Notes: generated from the sequence alone by a model not told the origin. A stretch of DNA of 64,000 nucleotides from Diospyros lotus (GCF_014633365.1 NC_068351.1:7632907-7696906), one strand, 5' to 3'. Counted from the first letter of the stretch, positions 37,101 to 52,100 are shown. Made by a program: numbers and translations.

Positions 37101-40100
37101 GGAAACACAAATTCCATGTAACATAATTGATAATATCTTCATAAATGGTTATAAAGTTATGATTTGCGATTGCAGAAAAGGGTTTTGAGAGGGATGGTAT
37201 CTTCAAAATATGATAGTGCTTGTCTACTTGGATGGCAAGGGGTAGTGATTCAGAAAGAGATTGATAAAAGTACCTACTTCATAGTTCATGGTTATCATTT
37301 TACATAATAGTACTGATAATGGTTAGAATTTAAATGTGCAAAGTTTGGATTGGCAAGGAGAAGGAAAACGGCTAAACATTGGCAATATTAATGATGCAGC
37401 AAGGAGAATTGACTGGTGATTCTACTACATTCAGTAGCATTTCAAGGCTTGAATAATCTTGGCAGTGAGGACACTAGTGCGTAGGATTTTTATCAAGCAA
37501 TTACATGATTACACGTGGATGAACTAATTTTTAAAGTAATAAAAGGGTGGTTGATGGGATTAAATGGAAGTTATTTAGGTAAAGCAAGATTGAGTTGAAA
37601 ATTATCAATGAGGCACTAAAAGACTAATGAGATTTGTCTATTAATGCCTCTTTCCAGATAGAACATTTTGTATGGTTTGTAATGCATGGGAAATTGTCAC
37701 TATTGATAATCTAGTTCATAAATGGCATGTAGCTGTTATGGATCATAGGGCCAATTAATTGCTTCCTCATCCATTGCTTGGTAGGAGGAGAGCTCTGGGA
37801 GTCAATATTCTACGTGGATGCAGTGAGTATGAAAGAAAAGTGAAGGACTTCTTATAAGAAATGGATTTCTTGGTTTCAAAAATAGAATATGAGGAAGAAA
37901 TAGGATTATCTATTCTTTCCTTGGTCTCTTTTTTCCTCAAAAAACCTATTGCAAATACAACAGAAAATGTAGAAAATAATTATTTTATCATTTTATATAA
38001 TAAAATATAAAATTCAGCTATAAAAAACAAATGTCTATCTTTATGTAAACATATGGAAAACCATTCTACTTCATTGTTGTGATATTATGTCATGTCCTAA
38101 ATGTTTTTGAATTTCTCTCTCTGGGTTACATCACATCAAATCCTTGCAAAGAGTTCATCTTGCTCAGGATGCTATTACCAACAGCAAAATGTAAAACATA
38201 AATAAGAAGACATTTTACACAAGCTTAGAAACTTATATAAGCGTATTAAACACAAACATATATGTAACATATAAATGCTTGTGCACTCCATGCTAGCATA
38301 CATTTTCAAACATCTTCATTATTGTTTTTGCTTCACATTGTGCTTGTTTTTTGCTATTTTGACCATGACAGTGACATTATCATTGATATTGTTGATCAAA
38401 AGACAAAAGGAAAGCATGATACAAAAGTTTTCTTCTAGAATTTCTACATACTTCACACTTTGCTCTCTAACAGTCATAGGGATAGACAAAACACAGAATG
38501 CAGAAGAATCTCCCAGAAACTTTACATATTCAAAAAGATAATTGCAGCAGACAAGTTAGAGATGCATAGGAAGCTTTAGGTTCAAGAAATTCACCCATTA
38601 AATTACAAAGCAGAAAGTAAGCAATTAGCCTCCACATTCAATATAATGTTTCTGCTCTCTTACGTTTCTTAACCCAATTCCATATGTATCCCAGACATTG
38701 GCAAGGCATAAAATACAGCATATCATGAATCCCAAAATTCAAGAAAGGAAAGATGAATCAAATAGGAATCTGTCATACCCTACTATCTGGGCCAAAAAGT
38801 GTGGATAGGGGATTAAAAATTTCCCATCTCATTGGGCAGAAAACAAATCAACATCTCAATGTGAGTTGGGAAAAAGCAGGAAAAAGTCCACCAAAACAGT
38901 GCAATGAAAGATACTCAGACTCTGGAGAGAGACATCAATTGCAAGTAAAGTGGACAAAACTAACAAGAAGAAAACAAAGTGTGGAGGAGAAACAGAATAG
39001 CACATTCCTTTGCTTCCTGGCCCAAAATACTGCAGTCTTGTCTAACCACATAATGATTTGGGGCTCAAGTTAGCTAGAAAAAAGCAAAATTTCTCCATTT
39101 TTGATAAAAATTCTTAGAGCAAACTTTTTTTTTGGTCGCCAGTAATTTATCCAGAAAAGAAGCATCAGAACAAAAACACAGCTACAAGTAATGATTAGCC
39201 CAACACTTATGATTATTGCTCTAGTAAAGTTCTATCAAAGATGATAACATACAGTTCAGTTGACTTGGGGTTCGGTCCATTCCACATCTAGAAGTACCAA
39301 AACCAATGAAAACTGTTCATTGACTTTTTATGTGACTTTGTAAACATAACAAACCTGCCATGAAATACATTATATATTTTAGGCTTAATACATACGGTAC
39401 CCCCTCAACAATTAAAAAATATGACTTTTAGTCCTTGATGTGCAAAATGTCAAGATTCTGTATCTCAACTATTAAAAATTATTGCTTTACGTCCTTATCA
39501 AGACGGAATGTTAGCACGTGTATCAACGCGCCTATTTCGTAAATGACTCGCCATGTGAATGATCAGTTGATAATATTTGAATATGTTGAATAGTTTGTTG
39601 TGCTCCCTCAACAATTAAAAAATATAATATTTGGTCTTGATGTGCAAAATGCCAAAATTCTATATTTCAACTATTACAAATTATTGCTTTAAATCCTTAT
39701 CTTGAGACACAAAAGAGGATATAAACAAAAGAGTGAGAGAGTGATGGAACCAAGTTCAACAAAGAGAAAAGAAGGAGATTAGTTCTATTATTTTTTGTGA
39801 TTGAGAATAGAAAAAGGTAGCTATTTTTTGGGTTAGTGATACAGAGATTTAGGTGTTGGGAATTTATGGCTTTTTTTTAAGCTATGGATAATTTGGTCTT
39901 TTCTCCAAACAACAACATATCCAGCCTTTATCCCATTATGTGGGGTCGGCTAAGTAAATTCTAGACTTCCATGTATTTCTGTCTTTTGTCATATCTTCAT
40001 TTAGGCCTAGATAATTTGGTCTTTTCTCCATAAAGGAAAATTTTAATCTAATGTGTCTTGCTGACGTAGATCTTTTATGACACGACACTTTCTCTTTTTT

Positions 40101-43100
40101 GGGTGTATGTCCTACATGGCATAGATAACAACTCTATTTACTCTCAGTTATGGTAAGGATTTAAAGTAAAATTTTTAATAATTCGGATATGGAATCTTGA
40201 CGTTTTGCATATTAGGGACCAAACACCATCTTTTTCAATTGCTGAGGGCGCGCAACATACTAATCAACACATTCAAATGCTGTCAATTGGTCATCTACAT
40301 GACATGTCAGTTGCGGAAACAAGCGCGTTCATACACGCGTTAACGTTCCATCACAGTTAGGACTTAAAACAACAATTTTTAATAGTTGAGATACAAAATC
40401 TTGAGGTTTTGCACATTAGGGACTAAATGCTATATTTTTTAATTGCCAAGGAGGCGTCGTATGTATTAAGCCTACATTTTATAGTTTAGATGTCCCAATG
40501 CTACATTACAATTATGTCTTTAGTACAGACTTAGAAACATATTTCATTAAACACAATAAGTCATTATCATTTCGGATTAAAGTTTTAGACAATATTACAA
40601 CACTTGAATATTGATTTAGGAGTGTTATTTGTCTTAAGCATCAAATTTATCTAATTCTCATTTCCAACAACAGAAGGGCCTAATGACTCAACATCAAGTT
40701 TCTTAAGTACCTATTTCATTTACATAATGGATAGAGATTTATATGTGTATATACATATATTTTGCAAAAAGAAAAGTATTATGCATAGTTCCATAGAAAG
40801 TTCTTCTGTTTTACATATTTGTTAAGTGCATGTTCAACAAGACATATTAGAACCATATCTTATATGATGCTAGTGTGCAACACAGATGCTTACAAATTCA
40901 AACGAGCCCAAGTAACATAGGTTTTAATAAATATTTTAGTGAATAAATATAATTTTATAGGATAACTTTATATCCGTTGGATTAATTCAAATGAAGAATA
41001 ACTTGTCAAGCTGTGTTACATCGATTCCATCTCTTGGTTGGTCTCCTTCAAAGAGTAAAATTGGAGAACTAGACCACATTTGGCAACGTTATTAAATCCA
41101 ATTAGAGACTAACCAATGCAATAAACCCATCACCTCACCAGATGGTACTGGCAAAATATTGATGCATGAATAAAAATGGATTGGCACACCAAAGAAAAAA
41201 AGGAGGTTCCAACTTACCCCTTGCCACCAATCTCTTTAAATCCAAGGCCCGGCCTATCAATTGACATTGATAACTCAACCAAAAAAAAAGGGAAAAAACA
41301 TAGGCATACCAACCAAAAATTCTATAATAACTCTTGTTAATCAACGTTGTCCTCCTCCCTTCCCTTTTAATATGTAAATTCTTATTATGAGGGCATTAAA
41401 GGGGGTGCTATTGATATAAATTGACTAATTGACTCAAATTTTTGTCTTAAGTGAACGGAAATATTTTCAGCATACAATTAGACAATTGATAAAATCCTTG
41501 AATGAAAAACAAAAATTGAAGAACTCAACATTATGATTGTTTCACATTTGATCACAACGCAATGGCATATGAGAAGATAATATTACCAAGTTGTGTAAAA
41601 CCCGGCTCTATCTTTGCCTGAACTGAGAGAGTATTCACAACTTCTTTTTGGCTCATGTAAAGTTGTAGACATCTCTCTATTAGATTTTGCACCTGAAATT
41701 TCATTGAGACAGGTAAGGCATAACTGTTTATGGCAACAAATATAAAATGAAATGAAACCTCAATTGACATGCAGAATTATTCAAAATGGACAAAGTTGGA
41801 TGGTTATGTTGATCAATCTTGCTTCTAAATTCTAAGAACTTAATTCTAAGTTCCTAACGCAACACAAGAAAATTTCAAATACTATGAAATACAATTACTT
41901 AGACATACTGACAAAAAATTTTACTTTCCAGTGATATTTCTGTGGATCATAAAATCAGAAGAGTCAACAGTCAAAAAAGAAATAAACAGAATACATGGAC
42001 AGTGATACTGCAGTTAATGATACCAAAAGCTAACATATTTTATGACTCACCGTTCAATTTAGTGGTAGAAATAAATAGTTTACTGAAGCACAGGTGATGC
42101 ACCTTGTTAATTCTTTGGTACTCTATTCATTTGATGCATCTGGAATTGTGAATTATGAAAACTTTATAGTGCTCAACTTAACATGAGATCTAGTTAACTT
42201 ACACTTTAAATGCCTTTTCTGTCAAACCATTGGAAAATATGGAAACAGAAATATGTTCATTCAGACCTTACCCAATTGATATAGACATGTTATGAAGCAT
42301 AAAGAAAATCTACAAACAAGCCACAATGGTTATTGAATTTTAATCTAAAATGCAAAATAAATTCAACTACTTTTATTTTTATAATTAGGTGACGGATACT
42401 TCACACATTTGCAATTGTACAAATTTGGATAACCTTTAAGGAACAAATTTAACATGTAGGGAAATTGAAGTACTACAACAATCTTGTAGTTAAATAATAG
42501 TTTCCCTGAATTCTAGATGTTAACAGCACTAGCAAGAAAACTTAAACAATTTGCAAATGCCTCAGAAACACTTCTTAAATTTCGCTGATGCTGATGAGAG
42601 AAACATTCTGGGAACCTCCGAGAATCAATTGGAAGAATATGAGATAGTTTTTCATAATAAACTTTCCATTTCCTTCTTGTTTCCAGTTTCCGTTCCCCTT
42701 CCTATATACTGTAGTGCAAACCAACGACCAAAGTACATTCAGTGATGGGAAGCTTCCTTAAGGATCCACCCACTCTCTTTTCAAAAAGGGAATCTATCTC
42801 CATGAGTCTAGAGCAGTGTCACTGTTCTTTTTAAGCACATCACCCTAGTCAAAAGAAAAATGACACAGCCATTTATTTGCAGAACATTTACCTCCCACCC
42901 CACCCCCACAAAGGTGAAATATCTAATGCTGCGCAAGTTGTACCAGTCAAGAAAAGTTATACATGACCCCCCCCCCCCACCCCCCAAAAAAATAATAATA
43001 AATAAATAAATGTTCTCTTCATTCTTTTTGGCATATTGATGTATTGGAAGAAATCAGTATCATGCTTGAACAGATCCACCAATGACATCTGGTGCTCTAA

Positions 43101-46100
43101 ATATCAAAATGAAACCCCTAATAATCGGAAAATCTGAATGCTTACCCTTTCCTGGCAAAAAGCCACAAGTACGATCAATACATGCTATATATCTACCCAT
43201 CATTTGCACATAGCTCAGGTCCACTGTCAGAGGTAGGTTACAGATATAGCTATTGAAACTGAGAAATGAAATTTTCTTCAGAAATCAATACATGCAAAGC
43301 ACTGATCAAATATTTATTGATTCAAAGTCTGCACACAGGAAACTCTCCTTTAAAATCCAGTCATTAAGTTGTTTCAGAGGCAGCTTCAATAGCAAACACA
43401 TTGATTAATGCTATTACAAGAAACTGGGAAGGTATGACTAATTCAAGTTTCAAAGAAATTAGAAGATATTTGCGGCATAACATCAAAAGTGGAAACGTAA
43501 AATCTTTTCAATGCACCCTAGAAGGATAGAAACTGAAAATTAGTAATGAATTAAACATCCTACAATACCATGGTCTTAACTCCAGTAAAAGGTAACTGAG
43601 TTTCCAGTAGCTAGTTCAAATACAGCCTTTTTTTATTGTACTAAGAAATGGTATTCCATAAACTGGCTTAGAAGGGCAGGTAAATAGGTCTCTTAAAATA
43701 TGTAAGCAGTAGTAGCACTAACATTTAAGATTATATATTGATTCCTAAGGTAGATTTTTCATGTCATTTGGCTTTGATATGGATTAATTGGAGGAATTGA
43801 AACAATAGAACTCTGGGCAGGTCCATCATGATTAAACTTCTTTATGGCCATTTACTACAGCAAAATTGATCATATTTGTGGAGATGCATACATTAACTCA
43901 GAGAGATGGAGAGAGAGAGAGAACAAAAATGATACATGTGACAAGTCATCTGTCCACTCCTAGTTGGTGATATTTTGCTTTAATCAAAATTGAGAATCTG
44001 ATAGAACAACTGGCAAGTTCGGTGATTAAGTGGGAAAAGTTGTCAGGTGGGCACAAGCAGACTACATGCCATCCTTCAGTGTTATAGTGAACTGCATATT
44101 CTATGAACATTTAATGTGGGGTAAATTGCACTCAAGCCCCTTATGGTTTGGGCTATTTGCTAGGATGCTTGTGTGGTTTAAAAATGTCTTTAAAGGCCCT
44201 TGTGGTTTTCTCTTTTTTGCACAGAGACCACTTTTGCAGGTTTCCCCCTCAAATGGCGTAAGTTAAACCCAAGTTGGGTTAGATTTAACCAGACCAGGGC
44301 TTTAAGGGTGGGGGGAACATATGCTTGTCGCTGTTGCTATCACCAGAGCAGAAGGCCTGATTGAAGAGGGGAAAGAGAGGGTACAGAGATTCATTGCTGT
44401 TTCCATCACCAGAGAAGAGCCCTTGCTGATGTTGTTGCAAAAAAAACAACATCCATTAAAGAGAGATCCACATCTCCTCTCCCTCTCCTGCTCACGAAAA
44501 ACCATGGTAGTAACTGAGATCCTTTCAATCACTGACCAATGCTCCCTCCCCCTCTCTCCCTCACACTGCCATTGCCAATAACCTCCTTCCTTCTCCTTTC
44601 ACAAACTCCACCATTATCTGCCCCAAATTCCAACCACAATCTTCTCAGCTTTGCCACTTGACCAGCCATTTCAGTGGTGTTTCCAATCAAGCGAGCCCTG
44701 TTCATCTGAAAACATCACCGATCAATCACAAGAAAACCCCCAAATTCGTTTACAGTTTCACTGTCAAGGAAATGAATTGAGTTTTCTTTGTTATTTATTA
44801 GAATGTTTTTGTTTTTACTCTTTCCAGAATTCTTCATTTAATTTCTATCACCTATGCAAGAAAACTCATTGTATCGATTTGAATTGATTTGCAAGAACTG
44901 GGTTACAATTTTGCAAGAAAATTCACTGTACGTAAACCAATTTGCAAGAAAACTCACTGTGCCCAATTCCTTTGTAAACCAATTTGAAGGATTTGCAAGA
45001 CAAACCTCACATAGAAACCAAGGAAATTGGGGTTAAACCCAATTTTGTCTGCAATATCCTCTGCCCAATTCCAAATCAATCAACCAAATCTGAAGAGGCC
45101 ATACCCACTTTCTTCTTTTTCTTCTCCACATGCAGGCTGATGGGTTCCAGCAGATCTAGAACCCATTGGCCAACAATGGGTTACAGATCTTTCCTCCATC
45201 AGTTGTGGCCGCTGAAGTAGTGGTAGCTGGAAATCTCTCCTCAGTAAGAGAAGGAAGCAAACAAAAATGGTGAATAGTGAGTTGTGTTAAGGTTTTTATA
45301 GGGACATAAGGGGAATTAAATTTTGTATCAGTTATTTTAAAAGGGTGTGAGTTGTGTTTTCAAACTGAACCTCAACAAAACAATGAGGTTGAGTTCAGGC
45401 CCTCAAACTCAACAAAATTGGTAGTGAGCTCACCTCAACGTCGTTGAGAACTCAATGTCAATGGGGGCTTAATAAATCAATATATTGTGTATGCTTCAAG
45501 GACACACACTTTTGAGATACATCATGCTAGAAGCTCCCTTGCAAATACACCTTCCTCTCCAAGATCTTCCTTAGTTGAAATGGTGATATACATATTAGCC
45601 TAGATATGGCTTGCATACACATAGTCAATGCACAAGCACACACAACATAACGGTAGCTTCTTTTCTAAATACATTTTACTTTTGGGATCACCCTACGTTT
45701 ATATTGAAAGCACATTCTTTGGTCAACATTGTTCCATGCTGGACAGAGGTCGAATCTGCACAAGCACACACAACATAATGGTAGCTTCTTTTCTAAACAC
45801 ATTTTACTTTTGAGTTCACCCTACGTTTATATTGAAAGCACATTCTTTGGTCAACATTGTTCCACACTGGACAGAGTCGAGTCTTTATCCTGGAAGCACG
45901 GTATGTTCTTTTCCACATTCCACATTATGGACATTTCCATAACAACGGCTCTTTTATGGGCAACACATCATGCACACATGCAAATCAAGTTATTACATTG
46001 TCACGATTCTTTCATGCATAAACATTTAATATGATAACTAAGTACCAAAAAAAAGATAAACAATAAACCATATAATCCATCTTAGATCAACCATTGTAGG

Positions 46101-49100
46101 TGAAGAGATCAACCCATTTTCCTTCCCCAACTCTTTGCTTTCTCCCTGCAGCTACTCCTTTTCCTTCAGCTTCCTTCTCTCTTTTTCTCTCCTTTACCTC
46201 TAATCTCCTCCATCTCTCTCTACCATTTTATGCTTCAGCACATCTTCTAGAGTCCTATTTATAGCACCCCCAAAGTAGTTGAAGCTACTACTGTGTGGGG
46301 TCCCATAGCAACCTTGTGTCACTGCTATGGAAGCATTCTCTTCTCATGACAAGGGAAGAGCTGCTTCAGCAATAATGAGCTGCATCAGCTGAAGTTGATA
46401 GGGAAGGCAATGGAGATGGTTTGGGTAGGACAACACCCCCCCCACCCCCCCCCCCCCCAAAAAAAAAACACACACACACACAAAACAAAATCCTTGAATC
46501 TCCATTTCCAGTCCTCCTATTCGACTGGTACTCAAGACTTGATAAATACCATACTAAAAATATATTAAAAAAATTGTTTCCTGCAATTTAAATAATTCTC
46601 TAAGAATTTTTTATACTACTATTTAATTTCACTCACACATTTCAAATACAATAAAAATATGACAAAACGTAGAGTAAAATATCACAAAAATGTACCTGCA
46701 AGTATATTTTACCCAATTCAACAAGGAACTGACACCAAACCCATCTCAGACATAAGCAACAATAAGAAGAAAAACAAACCCTCAATGATCAAATGTGACG
46801 CAGTGTGTAAAGCGTGTGTAGAGAAACCACTGATTGCTTTTTACTTCTCTAGGTCACAACATTTCCCCATAACTTAGTGCAATAACTAGTTGTTGACTTG
46901 CTGTCCTCTATAGAGTTTGCCCAATCTGCATCAACAAATGCTTCAATTTCTCGTTCCTTGGTCCTTTTAAGCATCAATCCTTTTCCAGGTGTCTCTTTTA
47001 GGTATCTAAGCACATGAAACACAACATTCATGTGCTTCTTTGTAGGAGAATGCATGTATTAACTGATCTTGCTTGCCATGTAGGTTATGTCGGGCCTGGT
47101 AAGAGACAAATAGATTAACCTGCCCATTAGTCTTTGGTATCTCTCTTTTTCAACTGGGATATCATCATCCTTCTCTTCAAATTTCCAGCCTTTGTCTAAT
47201 GGGTACCCGTGTCAGCATACCTGCATCTTTGAGTAAATCCACGGTGTACTTTATTTGAGAGATAAATAAGCTCTCATTGCTTCTAGCCACCTCCATTCCT
47301 AGGAAGTATCTCATGAGTCTTAGGTCTTTCACCTCAAACTCGGCTCTTAGTTGCTCTTTCAGTGTCTTGATACCTTGCTCATCATCACCTATTATAATGA
47401 TATCATTAATATAGACAATTAGTATAGACTTTCTTCCAATTTCTGTGGTTTTGATAAACAAAGTATGGTCAGCCTGTCATTTTTTTATACCCAAGCCGAA
47501 TTAAGGTCAGGCTAAATTTCTTAAACCAAGCCCGAAGTGACAACTTCAAACCATATAGAGATTTTTTCAGCCCATTTCATCTTCAAAGCCTGGTAAAATT
47601 TTCATGTAGATATCCTCATCTAAGTCCCCATTGAGAAATGCATTTTTTATATCAAACTGAAACAAAGGCCAATCCAAATTTATAGCAATTGAGAGTACCT
47701 GAATAGAATTGAGTTTAGCTACAGGAGCAAAAGTTTCTTCATAGTCTATCCCATAGGTTTGAGTAAACCCTTGTGCCAATAACCTTGCCTTATACCTTTT
47801 AATACTACCATCAACATTGTGCTTGATGGTAAACACCCATTTGCATCCCACGGTTCTCTTATCTAGGGGTAATTCAACCATATCCCAAGTGTCGTTTCCA
47901 ACCAAGGCCTTCATTTCTTCCATCACAACTGCTTTTCACTTAGGATCTCCCATAGCTCCTTGAATATTTTTAGGAATTTCAGCATTGTCAAGCCTTGCAA
48001 TAAATGCTCTAAGTTGAGGAGACACTTTTGCATAAGTTAAATAATTGGACAGAGGATATTTTGGATGTTTAACACAAGATTTTACAACCCTTTCGGAGAG
48101 CTATAGGTACTACCCAGTCTAGCCCATCATCCTGAATAGCACCATTGGGTTGATCCTCATATTCTTCTATTAATTCAGTCTCATTCCTTGTTAAATCAGC
48201 GCTTGCTTTACTACCTTCTGATAGACCATTATCAAGGGAGGATGATTGACCCTGCTAGACTTCAGATGAACCTTTAGGTTTTCGGGAATACACAAGCCAA
48301 GGAGGACTGGTAAGCTCTTGAGTTTGAGACTGAGGAGATAAGGGTTGCACGGGTTTAGATATGGGTGATGACTGAACAGGAGTTGGAGAAATTGGCTTAG
48401 GGTCTGCTGCTGCTAGGATCTTATCAGGGATTAATTCTCCCCCTTGAGAACATTCTGGCAAAAAAGGAGGAAAAAATGAAGAAACAAGAAGGGGATCAGT
48501 AGGATTGGTTTGAGAACCAGTGCGTGAATAATAGGCAAGATCCTCATAGAAAGTGACATCGGTGGATGTATAAAACCGCCGATTGATGGGACAATAACAC
48601 TTGTAGCCCTTTTGTGAAGGAGAGTAGCCAATAAAAACACATTTAAGGGCTTTTGGATCTAACTTTGTTCGAGACACACTGTGATTGTGAACATACACAA
48701 CACAACCAAAAACTTTAGACTCAATGGAAAAAAAGAAGGGTGTATTAGGATAGGATTCACAAAGGGTTTCAAGAGGGGTTTTGAATTTGAGGGTTTTAGA
48801 AGGGAGACAATTTATCAAATATTCGGCTGTAAGAACAGCCTCCCCCTAAAATGAATGAGGCACATGAGTGGTAAACATTATAACCCTTGCCACTTCTAAG
48901 AGATGTCGATTTTTTCTTTTAGCCACACCATTTTGTTGTGGTGTGCAGGGACAAGAACTTTGATGCAAAATACCATGCTCAAGTAAGTAGTCGGTCAAGT
49001 CATGAGAAAAATATTCTTGACCATTGTCGGTTCGAAAGATACAAATAGAGGTTTGAAACATATTCAAAACAAACTTGTGAAATATTTTGAATATGCAACT

Positions 49101-52100
49101 TGCTTTTGATTTATCTTTCATAAGATACACCCAACATGCCCTAGAATGGTCATCAATAAAAGTTATAAACCATCTTGAACCGGAAAGATTAGGATGTTTA
49201 GAGGGACCCCAAATGTCACTATGGATTAAATGAAACGGTTTAGAAGGTTTATAAGATTAAATGGGATGATGGGCTCTTGATTGTTTTGCAAGAATACATT
49301 GTTCACAAGAAAGAATATGGTCTTTATTGATAAAAAACTGAGGATACAAGAATCTAAGATAGGGAAAGCTGTCCTAACCGTTTATGCCATAACATAATTT
49401 TGGCATTGGAGGTAACAGTTATGACTGTTTTATTAGAATGAGGTGAGACTGAAGTATTCTTTGTCAACTAGTAGAGTCTATCTTTTGCTTCAGCACTGCC
49501 AATCAGTGTTCGAAAATTCGGCCTAGGCGGCCGCCTAGGCACTGAGCGGCAACCAGTCGTAGCGATTTAGGGCTACTTGGTAGCCTTATGCGCCATGGCC
49601 GACTAATCAGGCCGCAGTGCCGCCTAGGCGGACCAGGCGGCGCCTAACCACCTGGGCGGCCGCCTGGGTCGCGCACGACCTGGGCCACCTAGGTCGTGTG
49701 CGTCTTGGGCCGACCTTAATTCCCCCTCCCTTTCTCTATTTCCCGATCCCCTTTCTCTCTCTGGTTGTGTTCATTGCGGCTCCTCTCTCTCTCTCTCGCC
49801 TTCGATCTCCTCTTGGCCGTTCGTCGCCGCCATTGATCTCTTCTCTTGGTCTTGCTCTCTCGTTGTTGCCGACCTTGCTGCCGACCTCACATGTTGGTCG
49901 TTCTCTCTCGTCGCCGATCGCGTCTTGCTGCTCGTTGCTCGCTTGCGTATTGCTTGCTTGCTGCTTCAACAAGCAGCACAGCAAGTAGAATGCATTGCTG
50001 CTTGCTGCTACAACAAGTAGCAACGCATTCTGCTTGCTGTGTTGCTTGTTGAAGCAGCAAGCAAGCAATACGCAAGCTTACTGCTTCAAGTAGCAAGCTT
50101 GCTGCGTCAGCTTGCTGCTTCAAGCAGCAACTGTTGATTTCATTAGATAGTTTTAATTAAATTTCAATGTATATTATTCAATACTCAGGGAAAAACAAGA
50201 AAACAGGAAGTGAAATGAATGATTTGGATAGGACTGGAAGTACGGGAGCATCGTCCGAGGCCTCCTCAATTCTTAAAAGGAAGTCAAATGATGTCGGATG
50301 AGAGTATGGAATGTTAATTGATCCGAAGAATATGGATAAAATTAAATGTAAGTTGTGTGGTAAAATTATGTCTGGAGGTGTTTACAGAGTAAAAGAACAC
50401 ATTGGCCACATTTCTGGAAATGTTTTTGCATGTCCAAAATCTTCTCCAAATCAAGCCAAATGTAAGAATGCTATTGCCGAGGCAAAGAATAAGAGGAAAA
50501 ATAAGGAGGAGGAGGAAGATTTGATGAGATCAACTGTTAATATCTCTGAAAGAGTGGAAGGGGGTGATGAAGATGAATTGCAAGAGTTAGGTAGCAGAAA
50601 AACGTCCCGTACTCTTGGCCCTATGGATAAGTTGCTAGCTCCATCAGCCCTGAAACTTGTTTGAGTGCGAGAATGACCCAAATGCAACAAACTATTAGTG
50701 AAACACTATTTAAAGAGAGAACACAGTCTGTTCGTGAATATTGTGCTAGATGGGTGTATGAAGCTAGTATACCTTTCAATGTGATTGACAATGATAGCTT
50801 CAAATTGTTTGTTGAGGCAGTTGGTCAATTTGGGCCGAGCTTCAAACCTCCCAGTCAATACCAATTGAAGGAACCGCTATTAAAGGGGGAAGTTGACAGA
50901 ATAAAAGAGTTATTGAAGAAGCATGAAGAAGAGTGGGCATGAATTGGGTGCTCCATTATGACAGATGCTTGGACAGATAGAAAAAGGAGGAGCATCATGA
51001 ACCTATGTGTTAATTCTAATGCAGGTACTGCTTTCCTTTCTTCTAGAGAGTCTTCAGATGAAGCACATACAAGTGAACTTATCTTTGAGTATGTGGATAA
51101 ATGCATTGAGCAAGTTGGGCCACAAAACGTCATCCAAGTAGTAACCGACAATGCTGCCAATAATATGAGAGCGGCAAAATTATTGAAGGTGAAGAGGCCA
51201 AATATCTTTTGGACCTCATGTGCTACTCACACCATCAATTTGATGCTTGAAAGTATTGGAAAACTGTTGAAGTATAAGAAAGTCATTGATCAGGCCAAGA
51301 GTTTCACAATCTTCATTTATGCACGCCATAAGACCTTGTCCTTAATGAAGTCATTTACGAAGAAGAGGGATATAGTGAGACTAGGAGTCACTAGATTCGC
51401 TTCTGCTTTCTTGACTTTACAGAGTTTGATGGAGAAAAAGGCTCAACTGAGGGCAATGTTTACCAGCTCTTAATGGGAGGAGTGCAAATGGTCGAAGATT
51501 GTTAAAGGGAAAGCAGCCTATGCTACTGTGAAGAGCATTGCTTTTTGGAATGGTGTGACTATATGCCTTAAAGTTTTTGCACCTTTGGTGAAGGTGCTTC
51601 GAATTGTTGATGCAGATAGAAAGCCTTCTATGGGCTTTTTATGTGGAGAGATTAAGCAAGCAAAGGAAGATATTAAGGAGGCCTTAAATAATCTTGAAAA
51701 GAACTATAAGCCTATTATGGAGATTATTGAAGCAAGGGTAAAAGATAGGCTAGATAGTCCACTACATTTTGCAGCTTACCTTTTGAATCCCTACTACTTT
51801 TTCAAAGATATGGATATACAACTTGATAATGAAGTGATGGATGGGCTTTTTAACTGTGTGGAGATGTTTTATCATTATGATGGTGAATTGCAAGGCCATG
51901 TTATAAATGTTGAGTTGCCAAAGTATACTCGTAAAGATGGAGCTTTTGGAAAATCGTGGGCAACTCAAGGGTGTGCGAAAAATGATGACAATTATAATCC
52001 AGGTATAAAATTCCTTTAATACTTTCTATTGTGTATTAGTGTATAAATTAAATTTGTTTACTTTATACTTGTTTGACCTATGTAGTTACATGGTGGATGA

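Noticed and set aside
43000..46500. Possible CRISPR-like or satellite array because of repeated words
   Set aside because: Only one two-copy tandem repeat and simple microsatellites are present, without regular spacers, and the DNA is plant nuclear.
49617..50123. Overlapping frames on both strands with Cys/Leu/Ala runs
   Set aside because: They come from the GCTTGCTGC-type foldback and CT-rich leader of the hAT element, not from a conserved protein.
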